From Nocardia pseudobrasiliensis NBRC 108224 (GTDB lineage: Bacteria > Actinomycetota > Actinomycetes > Mycobacteriales > Mycobacteriaceae), in the NCBI RefSeq assembly GCF_001613105.1, contig NZ_BDBS01000045.1, positions 1 to 64,000 of the forward strand: a DNA stretch of 64,000 nucleotides, read 5' to 3'. The position numbers were made by a program, and so were the translations under genes. Under the pieces are notes generated by a model. It saw only the letters and a program-made list of their open reading frames with translations. It made no database searches and had not been told where the DNA came from. Below, one piece after another: positions 8,041 to 15,897 of the stretch (positions are counted from its first letter, which is position 1; the number at the start of each line of letters is the position of its first letter).

Positions 8041-8748
8041 ATGTCGAATCTCGCACCGGCGCGCTGGTCGCTGTCCACGACCGTGGCGCTCGCCGCCGCG
8101 CTGACCGCGGGCGCGGGTAGCGCCGACGCGGCCGAACCGACCGTCATCGGCGGCGGATCGGGCATCGTCATCGCCAACACCATCGAATGCACGCTGACCA
8201 CCATCGGCCACGACAATGCGGACCGTCTGGTGGGCCTCACCGCGGGACACTGCGGCGAACCGGGCCAGAGCGTGGTGTCGGAAACCGATCCGAACGCCGG
8301 GATCATCGGCCGGATCGCCGCGAACAATCACGAACTCGACTACGCCGTCATAGATTTCGACGCCGACCGGGTCGCGCCGTCGGAGCGGGTCGGCTCGGTC
8401 AGCATCACCGCGGTCGGCGGTCCCGCCCAATTCCCGGCGACGGTCTGCAAGAAGGGCCGCACCACCGGCACCAACTGCGGCGTGGTCTGGGGCGACGTCT
8501 TCGCCCGCGGCACCGAGACCTGGACCCAGATGTGCGTGCTGCCGGGCGATTCCGGTGCGCCCGTGGTGGTCGGGACGACCCTGGTCGGCATGGTCAACGC
8601 CTATCTGGCCGTCGGCTGCGTCGGACCCGAGGTGGGCACGACCATGTCCGCGATCCAGACGGATCTGGACGCGAACAACGGTGTCGGCGCGGGCTTCCGG
8701 CCCGCCCTCGGCGCCGAACTGGGCGTACCGCCCGCAGGCGGCAGCTGA
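8041..8748 (+). CDS. secreted chymotrypsin-like serine protease
   Basis: A 235-residue secreted S1-fold protease. The signal peptide covers about 1-31 (cleavage near SADAAEP). The catalytic triad is visible: His70 in TAGHC, Asp100 in ELDYAVI and Ser171 in PGDSGAP. Cysteines at 50/71 and in VCKKGRTTGTNCG and QMC could form disulfides. A GGGAGGACCCC ribosome site precedes the ATG. It starts 25 nt after the sigma factor stop, so its expression may follow that stress regulator. The convergent TenA-like gene ends 4 nt past its stop. Natural substrate unknown. Confidence 0.88.
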   Translation: MSNLAPARWSLSTTVALAAALTAGAGSADAAEPTVIGGGSGIVIANTIECTLTTIGHDNADRLVGLTAGHCGEPGQSVVSETDPNAGIIGRIAANNHELDYAVIDFDADRVAPSERVGSVSITAVGGPAQFPATVCKKGRTTGTNCGVVWGDVFARGTETWTQMCVLPGDSGAPVVVGTTLVGMVNAYLAVGCVGPEVGTTMSAIQTDLDANNGVGAGFRPALGAELGVPPAGGS

Positions 8749-8752
8749 TCGG

Positions 8753-9409
8753 TCAGTCCTCGACGAGCGAATTCCAGAAGGCCGTCTCGAAGACGTGCAG
8801 CGTCCGCGCCTCGTGCAGGGCCTGTTCGGGATCGTCGCCCGCGCGCAGCCCCTGCGCCACGACATCGGTTGCCTGCTCGGCGAATCCGGGTGGGCTGGCC
8901 GCGAAGTAGCGGAAGAAGCCGACCTCGTCCTCGCCGAGGCCGTAGCGGGCCACGAGCGCGTCCGCGGCCCGCGCGCAGTAGCCGCCCCACTCGTCGAGAT
9001 TGGCGAGCATGGCCAGCGCCGTCCCGCTCGCGCTGCCCACCAGCGCGCGCTGGGCGATATAGGCCGGATATGCCTGTGCCAGCGGCCGGGGGCGATAGGT
9101 CCGCAGCCACTGCTCGTCCAGCCCCAGCCCGGCCCCGAATCCCAGCAGCAGCCGCAGCGCCCCCGATTCCCCGCCCGCCAGCGTCAGAAAGAAATCCGCC
9201 GCGGGTGGATCGGGATATCGCGTGACGAAGTGCGCGAAGCTGCGCAGATCGCTGCGGACGATGTGATACTCCTCTCCCGCAAGCGAATTCAGCCGCTCCC
9301 GCGGCAGCTCGCCCGCCTCCAGCAGATCCAGGAAACGATTGGGCGCGGCGGTGATCTCCGCATATGCCCGCTGAACCAGTTCCTTCGCCCGTGCCGCCGA
9401 ATCGTCCAT
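8753..9409 (-). CDS. TenA/haem-oxygenase-fold protein
   Basis: A 218-residue all-helical protein resembling the TenA/PqqC/haem-oxygenase-like superfamily, which includes thiaminase II. The early segments FLDLLEAGELPRERL and EEYHIVRSDLRSFAHF fit helices 1-3 of that fold. The canonical thiaminase cysteine context is not obvious, so thiamine salvage is only a suggestion. It has no neighbouring thiamine gene except the distant thiI. Its start at ATG 9409 has no ribosome site but has CACAAT 6 nt upstream. Confidence 0.65.
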   Translation of the reverse strand: MDDSAARAKELVQRAYAEITAAPNRFLDLLEAGELPRERLNSLAGEEYHIVRSDLRSFAHFVTRYPDPPAADFFLTLAGGESGALRLLLGFGAGLGLDEQWLRTYRPRPLAQAYPAYIAQRALVGSASGTALAMLANLDEWGGYCARAADALVARYGLGEDEVGFFRYFAASPPGFAEQATDVVAQGLRAGDDPEQALHEARTLHVFETAFWNSLVED

Positions 9410-9415
9410 ACCGGC

Positions 9416-9421
9416 ATTGTG
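9416..9421 (-). promoter_or_regulatory. candidate -10 element, leaderless TenA-like mRNA
   Basis: CACAAT on the minus strand, 6 nt before ATG 9409, with no Shine-Dalgarno sequence. Confidence 0.35.
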
Positions 9422-9492
9422 CGCGCCGAGCCGCCGATCGAACAGTCCCGCGCGTCCTTGGCAAGGGACACAACGTCATTCGCGTCGAGTAG

Positions 9493-9498
9493 TAGGGT
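9493..9498 (+). promoter_or_regulatory. candidate -10 element, leaderless DUF885 mRNA
   Basis: TAGGGT fits the TANNNT consensus and ends 7 nt before ATG 9506. The divergent TenA-like start is 96 nt away, so this interval holds both promoters. Confidence 0.45.
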
Positions 9499-9505
9499 GA
9501 CCGGC

Positions 9506-11125
9506 ATGTCGCAGAGCTTCGTCGAGCGGGCCGGTCGAATCGTGGACGCCATCCTGGAGGTGGATCCGGAGGGCGCCGGTTGGGCGGGCGACCACCGGGC
9601 CGACGATCGACTGCCCGACTGGTCGCCCGAGGCCGTGCGCGCGCGGACCGCCATGTTGCGCGAGGCCTCGCATGCGCTGGCCGAGGTGGACCCCGACGAC
9701 CTCGACGCCGAGGACGCGGTGGATCTGGCGCTGCTGCACCGCGAGGTCGACGCGCGCCTGTTCCTGCTCGGCGAGATCCGCGAACACGAGTGGAACCCGT
9801 TGCTGCACAACCCCGGACCGCTGCTGTACAACCTGCTGGCCCGCCCCTTCGCCCCACCCGAGCAGCGGCTGGCGGCGCTGTCGGCCCGGCTCGAGGCCGT
9901 GCCGGACGCGCTGGCCACCGCCCGCGCGACGCTGACCGAATCGCCGCGCGTACACGTCGAAACCGCCATCGGTCAGTTCGGCGGCGTGGCCGCGCTGATC
10001 CGCGATCAGGTGCCCGCACTGGTCGCCGAGGTCCCGGGCGCGAAGATCGACGCGATCGCCGCGAACGCGACCGCCGCCCTGACCGAGTTCGTCGACTGGC
10101 TGCGCGCCCGCGTCGACACCTCCGACCGCGATCCGCGCTTGGGCCGCAAACTCTTCGAGGCCAAACTCTGGCATACCCTCGACAGCGATTTCGGAGCCGA
10201 CGAGGTACTGGCCCGCGCGCACCGGCACATGGACCGCGTCACCACCGAGATCCGCGCCGCCGCCGGTGAATTGCTGGGTGTCGCCGATCCCGACGACGCG
10301 ACCGTCCGCACCGCCCTGGACCGGCTGGCGGCCGACTATCCGAGCAACGATACGGTCATCGCCGGGATCCGCACCGCCCTCGCCGAGGCCGAAACCTTCG
10401 TCGCGACACACGATCTGGCCACGCCGGTGCCCGACGAACTGGTGGTCCAGGAAATGCCGGAATTCGCCCGCGGCGTCGCGGTGGCCTACTGCGATCCGGT
10501 CGGCCCGCTCGAAACCGCGGACCTGCCAACGTTCTACGCCATCTCGCCCACCCCGGCCGACTGGCCGGCCGAGCGCGTGGCCTCGTTCTACCGTGAATAC
10601 AACAACCACATGCTGCGCAATATCACCGTGCACGAGGCGATGCCGGGCCACTTTCTGCAGCTGGCCCACGCCCGCCGCTTCCGCGGCTCGACCCCGGTCC
10701 GGGCGCTGTGCGCCAGTGGCACATTCATCGAGGGCTGGGCCGTGTACACCGAGGAGCTCATGTCCCGGTACGGCTTCGGCGGCCTGCCGGTGCTGCTGCA
10801 GCGGCTGAAATCGCATCTGCGCATGACCGTCAACGCGATCCTCGACCACGGCGTGCACTGCACCGGGATGACCGAGGCCGAGGCGATGAATCTCATGCTG
10901 CGCCGGGGATTCCAGGAGGAGGGCGAGGCGGCCGGTAAATGGCGGCGCGCCCAGCTGGGTTCCACTCAGCTGTCCACCTACTTTGTCGGTTACTCGGAAA
11001 TGTCCGAGATCGCGGCGGACCGGCCCAGCGGTATCCCGTTGCGGCAGTGGCACGATGCCATGCTCGCGCACGGATCGCCCTCTCCCCGACATCTGCGCAG
11101 GCTGCTACTTCCCGAGCGCGACTAA
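9506..11125 (+). CDS. DUF885-family metallohydrolase
   Basis: A 539-residue protein of the DUF885 family, predicted zinc-dependent peptidase- or hydrolase-like. The metal motif is HEAMPGH (His376, Glu377, His382), and EGWAVYTEEL (Glu409) provides the expected third ligand. The helical body matches the family's usual 500-600 residues. No signal peptide is seen, so it is likely cytoplasmic. The start is ATG 9506; the frame is open far upstream but there it lies over the divergent TenA-like gene. Substrate unknown. Confidence 0.85.
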   Translation: MSQSFVERAGRIVDAILEVDPEGAGWAGDHRADDRLPDWSPEAVRARTAMLREASHALAEVDPDDLDAEDAVDLALLHREVDARLFLLGEIREHEWNPLLHNPGPLLYNLLARPFAPPEQRLAALSARLEAVPDALATARATLTESPRVHVETAIGQFGGVAALIRDQVPALVAEVPGAKIDAIAANATAALTEFVDWLRARVDTSDRDPRLGRKLFEAKLWHTLDSDFGADEVLARAHRHMDRVTTEIRAAAGELLGVADPDDATVRTALDRLAADYPSNDTVIAGIRTALAEAETFVATHDLATPVPDELVVQEMPEFARGVAVAYCDPVGPLETADLPTFYAISPTPADWPAERVASFYREYNNHMLRNITVHEAMPGHFLQLAHARRFRGSTPVRALCASGTFIEGWAVYTEELMSRYGFGGLPVLLQRLKSHLRMTVNAILDHGVHCTGMTEAEAMNLMLRRGFQEEGEAAGKWRRAQLGSTQLSTYFVGYSEMSEIAADRPSGIPLRQWHDAMLAHGSPSPRHLRRLLLPERD

Positions 11126-11188
11126 ACGGTCAATCAACACGCCGCGGACATTACCGGCAAATCGAATAACTAATGATTTGCTCTATTA

Positions 11189-11689
11189 ATGCGATCGATC
11201 GCGAAATTGGCCATTGCGGCCATGGCGGTGTGCGCTCTGTCGGTCTGCGCCGGTCCCGCTTCGGCGGATTGCGAGGCAGACTGTTCCACCGAAATCGCCT
11301 CCGACGAGATCACCGAGGACATCTCCTCGAGTACCTCCGGTCTGGCCCTCGCCGTTCCGAACATGATCGGCATGAGCGTGGGACTGGTGCTGCCGCTGTT
11401 TCGCCTGGCGCCGCAGACCATCGCGCGTTTCATCGTGCCGCCCGACCAGTTCGACGCCTTCGACAACATCATCACGCGCGAGAGCGGGTGGAACACCTTC
11501 GCCATCAACCCGCACTCCGGCGCCTACGGCCTGCCGCAGGCGCTGCCGCCGGAGAAGATGTCCACGCACGGCATCGACTGGCCGTACAACCCGGTCACCC
11601 AGATCCGTTGGGCCTACGACTATATGAACCAACGCTACGGCAGTCCGAACGGAGCCTGGGCATTCTGGCAGGCGCACGGCTGGTACTGA
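11189..11689 (+). CDS. secreted lytic-transglycosylase-like protein
   Basis: A 166-residue secreted protein with a goose-type/SLT lysozyme-like C-terminus. The signal peptide is about 1-26 (cleavage ASA-D). The SLT signature is visible as TRESGWN (Glu98, candidate catalytic acid) followed by GAYGLPQAL (111-119), equivalent to GAxGLMQ; the end RWAYDYMNQRYGSPNGAWAFWQAHGWY matches the short actinobacterial version. Probable role: trimming peptidoglycan. Cysteines at 28 and 32 flank the start of the mature protein. The upstream 63 nt is AT-rich (TAACTA at 11167) and has no clear ribosome site. Confidence 0.8.
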   Translation: MRSIAKLAIAAMAVCALSVCAGPASADCEADCSTEIASDEITEDISSSTSGLALAVPNMIGMSVGLVLPLFRLAPQTIARFIVPPDQFDAFDNIITRESGWNTFAINPHSGAYGLPQALPPEKMSTHGIDWPYNPVTQIRWAYDYMNQRYGSPNGAWAFWQAHGWY

Positions 11690-11730
11690 CGCGATGAGCT
11701 CGACATACCGGTAGTGCCGCCCGGTAACGA

Positions 11731-11760
11731 TTGTGACCCCCCGCGCGCGCCTGGCAGAAT
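11731..11760 (+). promoter_or_regulatory. candidate promoter of the TerC/DUF475 gene
   Basis: TTGTGA (11731-11736), an 18-nt spacer, then CAGAAT (11755-11760). This predicts a leader of about 80 nt before the ATG at 11846, long enough for regulation. Confidence 0.4.
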
Positions 11761-11845
11761 CGAAGAGAGGGTTGCGAGCACCTGACTGCTGCTGCCCGTG
11801 GAGTTGTGTCCCCCGCGGGTGTCGGGCTAACGAAAGGCATCGGCC

Positions 11846-12979
11846 ATGTTCGTGCGTGTGTTCGCCCTGTCCGTCATAGTCACTGTGTTGTCGCTGGTGG
11901 TCGCGCTGATCTACGGCGGACCCGAGGCGCTGGTTCTGGCCGCGATCCTCGGCGTGCTCGAGGTGTCGCTGTCATTCGACAATGCCGTGGTCAATGCGTC
12001 TGTCCTGCAACGGATGAGCAAGTTCTGGCAGCGCATGTTCCTGACCGTCGGCGTACTCATCGCGGTCTTCGGCATGCGGCTGGTCTTCCCGCTGCTCGTC
12101 GTGGCCATCACCGCACATCTGGATCCGGTGAAGGCCCTCGAGTTGGCGCTCAATCCGCCGCCGGACGGAATGGCCTACTTCTCGGACGGACGACCGAGTT
12201 ACGAAACGCTGCTCAACGAGGCCAATCCCAAGATCGCCGCCTTCGGCGGAATGTTCCTGCTGCTGCTGTTCCTGAACTTCGTCTGCGCCGAACGCGAGAC
12301 GACCTGGCTGTCCTGGTTGGAGCGCCCGCTGGCCCGGCTCGGCCGGTTCAACATGTTCACCACCATCGTCTCGCTCATCCTGCTGGTGCTGGTCGCGGGC
12401 TTCGTCGCCCCGGACGACAAGGCCGATGTGGTGATGGTCGCGGGCGTGCTGGGCATGGTCACCTACATCCTCGTCGACGGGCTCGGCGCGCATTTCGACC
12501 ACGAGATCGACGAGGAGGGCCGCGCCCCCTCACCCGCCGCGGTACTGGTCGGCAAGGCCGCGTTCTTCACCTTTCTCTACCTCGAGGTACTCGACGCGTC
12601 GTTCTCGTTCGACGGCGTGATCGGCGCGTTCGCCATCACCGCGGATCCGATCGTCATCGCCCTGGGCCTCGGCCTGATCGGGGCGATGTTCGTCCGGTCG
12701 ATCACCGTCTATCTGGTCCGCAAGGGCACGCTGTCGGAGTACGTGTACCTCGAGCACGGCGCGCACTGGGCGATCGGCGCGCTGGCATTCGTCCTGCTCT
12801 ATTCGACCGGCCACCACATCGACGAGATCACCACCGGCCTGCTCGGCGTGGCCATCATCATCGCGGCCTACCTGAGCAGCGTCGTCTACAACCGGCGGCA
12901 TCGCTCGCCGAACGGCGAGCCCGCCTCGGATATCGAACTAAGCGCGCCCCCACGCGAATACGTCGGCCCGGCGCAGTAA
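11846..12979 (+). CDS. TerC-like integral membrane protein (DUF475)
   Basis: A 377-residue protein with about eight to nine membrane segments. Two halves each carry a family motif: SLSFDNAVVNA near residue 42 and SFSFDGVIGAF near 252, with the acidic residues typical of TerC/DUF475 proteins linked to metal-ion efflux or tellurite resistance. The last 40 residues are polar and cytoplasmic. An AACGAAAGGC ribosome site precedes the ATG. Many TerC relatives move manganese or take part in metallation of exported proteins; which applies here is unknown. It converges on the DinB gene with a 7-nt gap. Confidence 0.85.
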   Translation: MFVRVFALSVIVTVLSLVVALIYGGPEALVLAAILGVLEVSLSFDNAVVNASVLQRMSKFWQRMFLTVGVLIAVFGMRLVFPLLVVAITAHLDPVKALELALNPPPDGMAYFSDGRPSYETLLNEANPKIAAFGGMFLLLLFLNFVCAERETTWLSWLERPLARLGRFNMFTTIVSLILLVLVAGFVAPDDKADVVMVAGVLGMVTYILVDGLGAHFDHEIDEEGRAPSPAAVLVGKAAFFTFLYLEVLDASFSFDGVIGAFAITADPIVIALGLGLIGAMFVRSITVYLVRKGTLSEYVYLEHGAHWAIGALAFVLLYSTGHHIDEITTGLLGVAIIIAAYLSSVVYNRRHRSPNGEPASDIELSAPPREYVGPAQ

Positions 12980-12986
12980 CGCGCCG

Positions 12987-13496
12987 CTAACGCGTACGGT
13001 CGATCACCCCGCGCAGATACGCCGCCTGCCCGGCGTGCTGCAGATCGTCGGAGATCACGCTGACCAGCCGCACGCCCAGCGTGACGGGCGGATCCCAGCG
13101 ACGGTCGACGACCCGGGGCAGATCCGCGTCGGTGAGCCCCTTCAGGAAGTCCAGGGACTGCTGATGCACCGCGTCGTAGTAGCCGGTGAGCAGTTCGGCC
13201 GACGCGGTGATCCGCCCGACCTCGGCCGCGCTGTGGCCGTAGCCGATATCGGCCGGATCGACCGGCAGGGCGAATCGCTCGAACCAGCCCTGTGCGGTCC
13301 ACACCTGTTCGACGCCCGCGACCTCGGCGACGTGGTCGTCCTGCACTCGGGCCAGATGCCAGATCAGCCAGGCGATGGAATTGGCCTCCGGGTCGACCCG
13401 ATAGGTCAGCGCGTCCTCCCCCAGGCCGTCGACCGTATGGTGGACCACCTGGCGAATCCGCTCGAACGCATCGGTCAGCACCTCGGCGCTGGTCAT
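12987..13496 (-). CDS. DinB-fold protein, probable mycothiol-dependent enzyme
   Basis: A 169-residue DinB/YfiT-like four-helix protein of the DUF664 type. SIAWLIWHLARVQDDHV provides the first metal His (HLARVQDDH) and SVISDDLQHAGQAAYLRG the C-terminal His, the three-histidine pattern used by mycothiol-dependent isomerases and transferases. It is the last gene of a four-gene operon: its ATG overlaps the stop of the upstream dehydrogenase-like gene by 4 nt. The context suggests it modifies or detoxifies a product of the aminotransferase/dehydrogenase pair, but the reaction is unknown. Confidence 0.8.
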   Translation of the reverse strand: MTSAEVLTDAFERIRQVVHHTVDGLGEDALTYRVDPEANSIAWLIWHLARVQDDHVAEVAGVEQVWTAQGWFERFALPVDPADIGYGHSAAEVGRITASAELLTGYYDAVHQQSLDFLKGLTDADLPRVVDRRWDPPVTLGVRLVSVISDDLQHAGQAAYLRGVIDRTR

Positions 13497-14506
13497 GAGT
13501 CGCTCCCTCCCATGAAGTCGTCGTCTGCGCCCCCGACGCTACTCACACCCACCGACACATTCGCCAATCGCCCGATCATGGCCAGGGCCGCGGCGCTGTA
13601 GGACCGGCTGGCCGCGGCCGGGCGGCGGGCCGGATAGTTCGATCGATGCGTCACCACCACGCCGTCGGCGCTGATCACGGTCGCATCCACCACGGTCGCA
13701 ACGCAATTGCCGCCCGCCTTGGCGACCAGATCCACCACCACCGCGCCCGAGCCGAGGGCCGCCAGCCCCGCCGGATCGATCAGAATCGGCGCGCGCGAAC
13801 CACGCCGGGCCGCGGCGCACACCACCAGATCGGGTTTGGTATCGCGGATCCAATCGCGAATCAGCGCCGGATCACCCACGGCGTTCGTCCGGAAATCGCA
13901 GGGCCCCAACGCCGTGACCATCGCTCGTTGCTCATCGCGATTGCCGACCACCACCGGCGGCTCGTCCCCGCAGGCATGCGCCGTCTCGAGCGCCGAACGC
14001 CCGGCCTGCCCACAGCCGAGCAGCAGCGACCGGATCGGCCGTCGATGCGCGGGAACCAGCCGCCGCCCCGCTCGATACGCCACACTCCCGGCGATGCGGC
14101 TCATGGCGGTCAGCGCATCCGCCGCGGGCAGCTGCCCCGGCGAAACCGATTCGAAGGCAACCGATTCCACCCCCAGCGCGCGCAGGCTCGCGATCTGCGC
14201 GGCCCGATGGATGGGATCCTGGAAACCGACCAGGGTCAGCCCCCGCCGACGCGGCATCGACTCCACCGGGAATACCGGCGGCTTCACCCACGCGACCAGA
14301 TCGGCGGGCGCGAACACCTCCGCGCCCGAGCCGACCAGCCGGGCACCGGCCGCGCGGTACGCCGCGTCGTCGAATCCGGCGTATCCACCCGCCCCGGACT
14401 GCACCACGACCGCCACATCCGCCGCGGTCAGCCGCCGCACATCCGCGGGCACGAGCGCGACCCGCCGCTCCCGCGCCGCCGTCTCCCGCAGTACGCCCAC
14501 GATCAC
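13493..14506 (-). CDS. orphan PntA/alanine-dehydrogenase-like enzyme
   Basis: A 337-residue protein with both domains of the alanine dehydrogenase / transhydrogenase alpha family. The N-terminus MIVGVLRETAARERRVALVP matches the family start; WVKPP near 75 supplies the conserved lysine; the Rossmann motif GCGQAG is at 164-169; VVVDLVAKAGGNC near 250 resembles the transhydrogenase alpha signature. No membrane subunit (pntAb/pntB) is nearby, so it is not a proton-pumping transhydrogenase. Alternatives are an alanine dehydrogenase or an N-carboxyalkyl amino acid synthase, both oxidoreductases of amino or imino acids. Its ATG overlaps the aminotransferase stop by 4 nt. Confidence 0.78.
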   Translation of the reverse strand: MIVGVLRETAARERRVALVPADVRRLTAADVAVVVQSGAGGYAGFDDAAYRAAGARLVGSGAEVFAPADLVAWVKPPVFPVESMPRRRGLTLVGFQDPIHRAAQIASLRALGVESVAFESVSPGQLPAADALTAMSRIAGSVAYRAGRRLVPAHRRPIRSLLLGCGQAGRSALETAHACGDEPPVVVGNRDEQRAMVTALGPCDFRTNAVGDPALIRDWIRDTKPDLVVCAAARRGSRAPILIDPAGLAALGSGAVVVDLVAKAGGNCVATVVDATVISADGVVVTHRSNYPARRPAAASRSYSAAALAMIGRLANVSVGVSSVGGADDDFMGGSDS

Positions 14507-15897
14507 GGCAACACCACCGAATCCACCTCCGCCAGATCGTATTCGGCCAGCGCGGCGGGGTAGGTGAGCCCGCCGGTGAGCCGTTCCACGAACCGCTCCA
14601 GCCGATCGAACAGCTCATCGGTCAGCGCCCGCGACTCCTGGCGCGGGGCCTTGCGCGGCGCGAGCACATTGAGCCGCACCCCGCGCCGCGGCGACCCGGT
14701 GCGATCCAGGGCCACGCTGTCGACCCCGGCCGCGATCAGCAACAGATCCTCGAGGACCGCCCCGGAGTGGATGCCCGCGGCGTCGAGCATCGGCTCGTCG
14801 AACACCACCGTGAGGAACATGCCCTCGGCACGGCCCAACGGCCGCAGCGCCTTACGCCCCTGCCGCCGCTCGATCCCGTCGATCAGCTCGAGCGATCGGA
14901 CGAGTTGCTCGCGCATGATCTTGCGATTGTGTTCGAAGTAGCTCTCCGGGGTGTGCTCGATGACCGCTCGTGCCAGATGGGTGGTCTCGCGTTGGAAGGC
15001 GACGGTGAGCCGGGATCGAATCAGATCCAGCCACTCGGAATCACCGGTGCAGGCCGCACCGATCTTGCACGGCCCGAAGGCGTTGTATCCCTTGGAATTA
15101 CCGGTGATCGTCAAGACTCGGTCGTAGAGCCGCACCGGCCCCGCGTCGGTGGTGACCTCGAGCGCCGCGATGGGCAGATGTTCGGCGACCATCTGATCGA
15201 AGGCCATATCGCAGATCACCCGCGTCCCCGCCGCGGCCAGTACCCGCGCGACCTCCAGCAGCTGCTCCCTCGAATACCGCGCCACCACAGGATTACCCGG
15301 CAGCGTCAGCGCCACTCCGCACAGCTCGCCGGAGCGCCGATACCGATCCAGACATTCCGCCAGCGCCCGCGGATCGATCGCGAAGCGGTCGTCCGGAGTC
15401 GCCGGGCAGGTGACGATCCGCAGACCGGACTTCTGGATGTGGATGGCCGCGCTCTTGTAGAAGCCCTCGGGGCAGACGATTACGCCGCCCGGCCGTGCCA
15501 GCGTCGCGACGGCCTCCTCCAATAGCACCGTGCTCGAATACGGGCATACGACGACCTCATCGGGCCGCACGGCGTCCAGCCGCCCGAACAGCTTGTGCGC
15601 GGCCAGTTCCCGCAGCGCCAGGGGCTGGCGCTTGTCGTAGAGCCGTCCGTCGGCGTACTCCGGCGGCGGTTCGGTGTGCAGCAGTTCGCCCCACGCCCGA
15701 TCCAGGGCGCTGGTGGCGGCGGCGTCCATCGGCAGACCGGTCTCGCCGTGATAGGCGTCGATGATTCCGGAGTAGACCCGCCCGCCCGTGCCCTCGAACA
15801 GCGACCGCGGTGCCAGAGCGCGGCGCACCAGCCGTTTACGCACCTCCGACCGATCCGACAGCGCCCGGATGTCGGCGACCATGTGATCCGAGCTCAC
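14503..15897 (-). CDS. PLP-dependent fold-type I aminotransferase
   Basis: A 464-residue class I/II aminotransferase-like enzyme. Visible PLP-site residues, numbered from GTG 15897: Asn202 in LPGNP, Asp230 in VICDMAFDQ and the Schiff-base lysine Lys269 in NSKGYNAFGP. The C-terminal small domain contains RRGVRLNVLAPRK. The start is taken at GTG 15897 because it overlaps the regulator's stop in GTGA; an ATG at 15882 is an alternative. It is the first catalytic gene of the XRE-linked operon, and with the PntA-like enzyme suggests interconversion of an amino acid and a keto or imino acid. Substrate unknown. Confidence 0.85.
   Translation of the reverse strand: MSSDHMVADIRALSDRSEVRKRLVRRALAPRSLFEGTGGRVYSGIIDAYHGETGLPMDAAATSALDRAWGELLHTEPPPEYADGRLYDKRQPLALRELAAHKLFGRLDAVRPDEVVVCPYSSTVLLEEAVATLARPGGVIVCPEGFYKSAAIHIQKSGLRIVTCPATPDDRFAIDPRALAECLDRYRRSGELCGVALTLPGNPVVARYSREQLLEVARVLAAAGTRVICDMAFDQMVAEHLPIAALEVTTDAGPVRLYDRVLTITGNSKGYNAFGPCKIGAACTGDSEWLDLIRSRLTVAFQRETTHLARAVIEHTPESYFEHNRKIMREQLVRSLELIDGIERRQGRKALRPLGRAEGMFLTVVFDEPMLDAAGIHSGAVLEDLLLIAAGVDSVALDRTGSPRRGVRLNVLAPRKAPRQESRALTDELFDRLERFVERLTGGLTYPAALAEYDLAEVDSVVLP

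Noticed and set aside
11761..11845. Possible yybP-ykoY manganese riboswitch before the TerC/DUF475 gene
   Set aside because: A leader of about 80 nt exists and such genes often carry this riboswitch, but the conserved core sequences could not be found.
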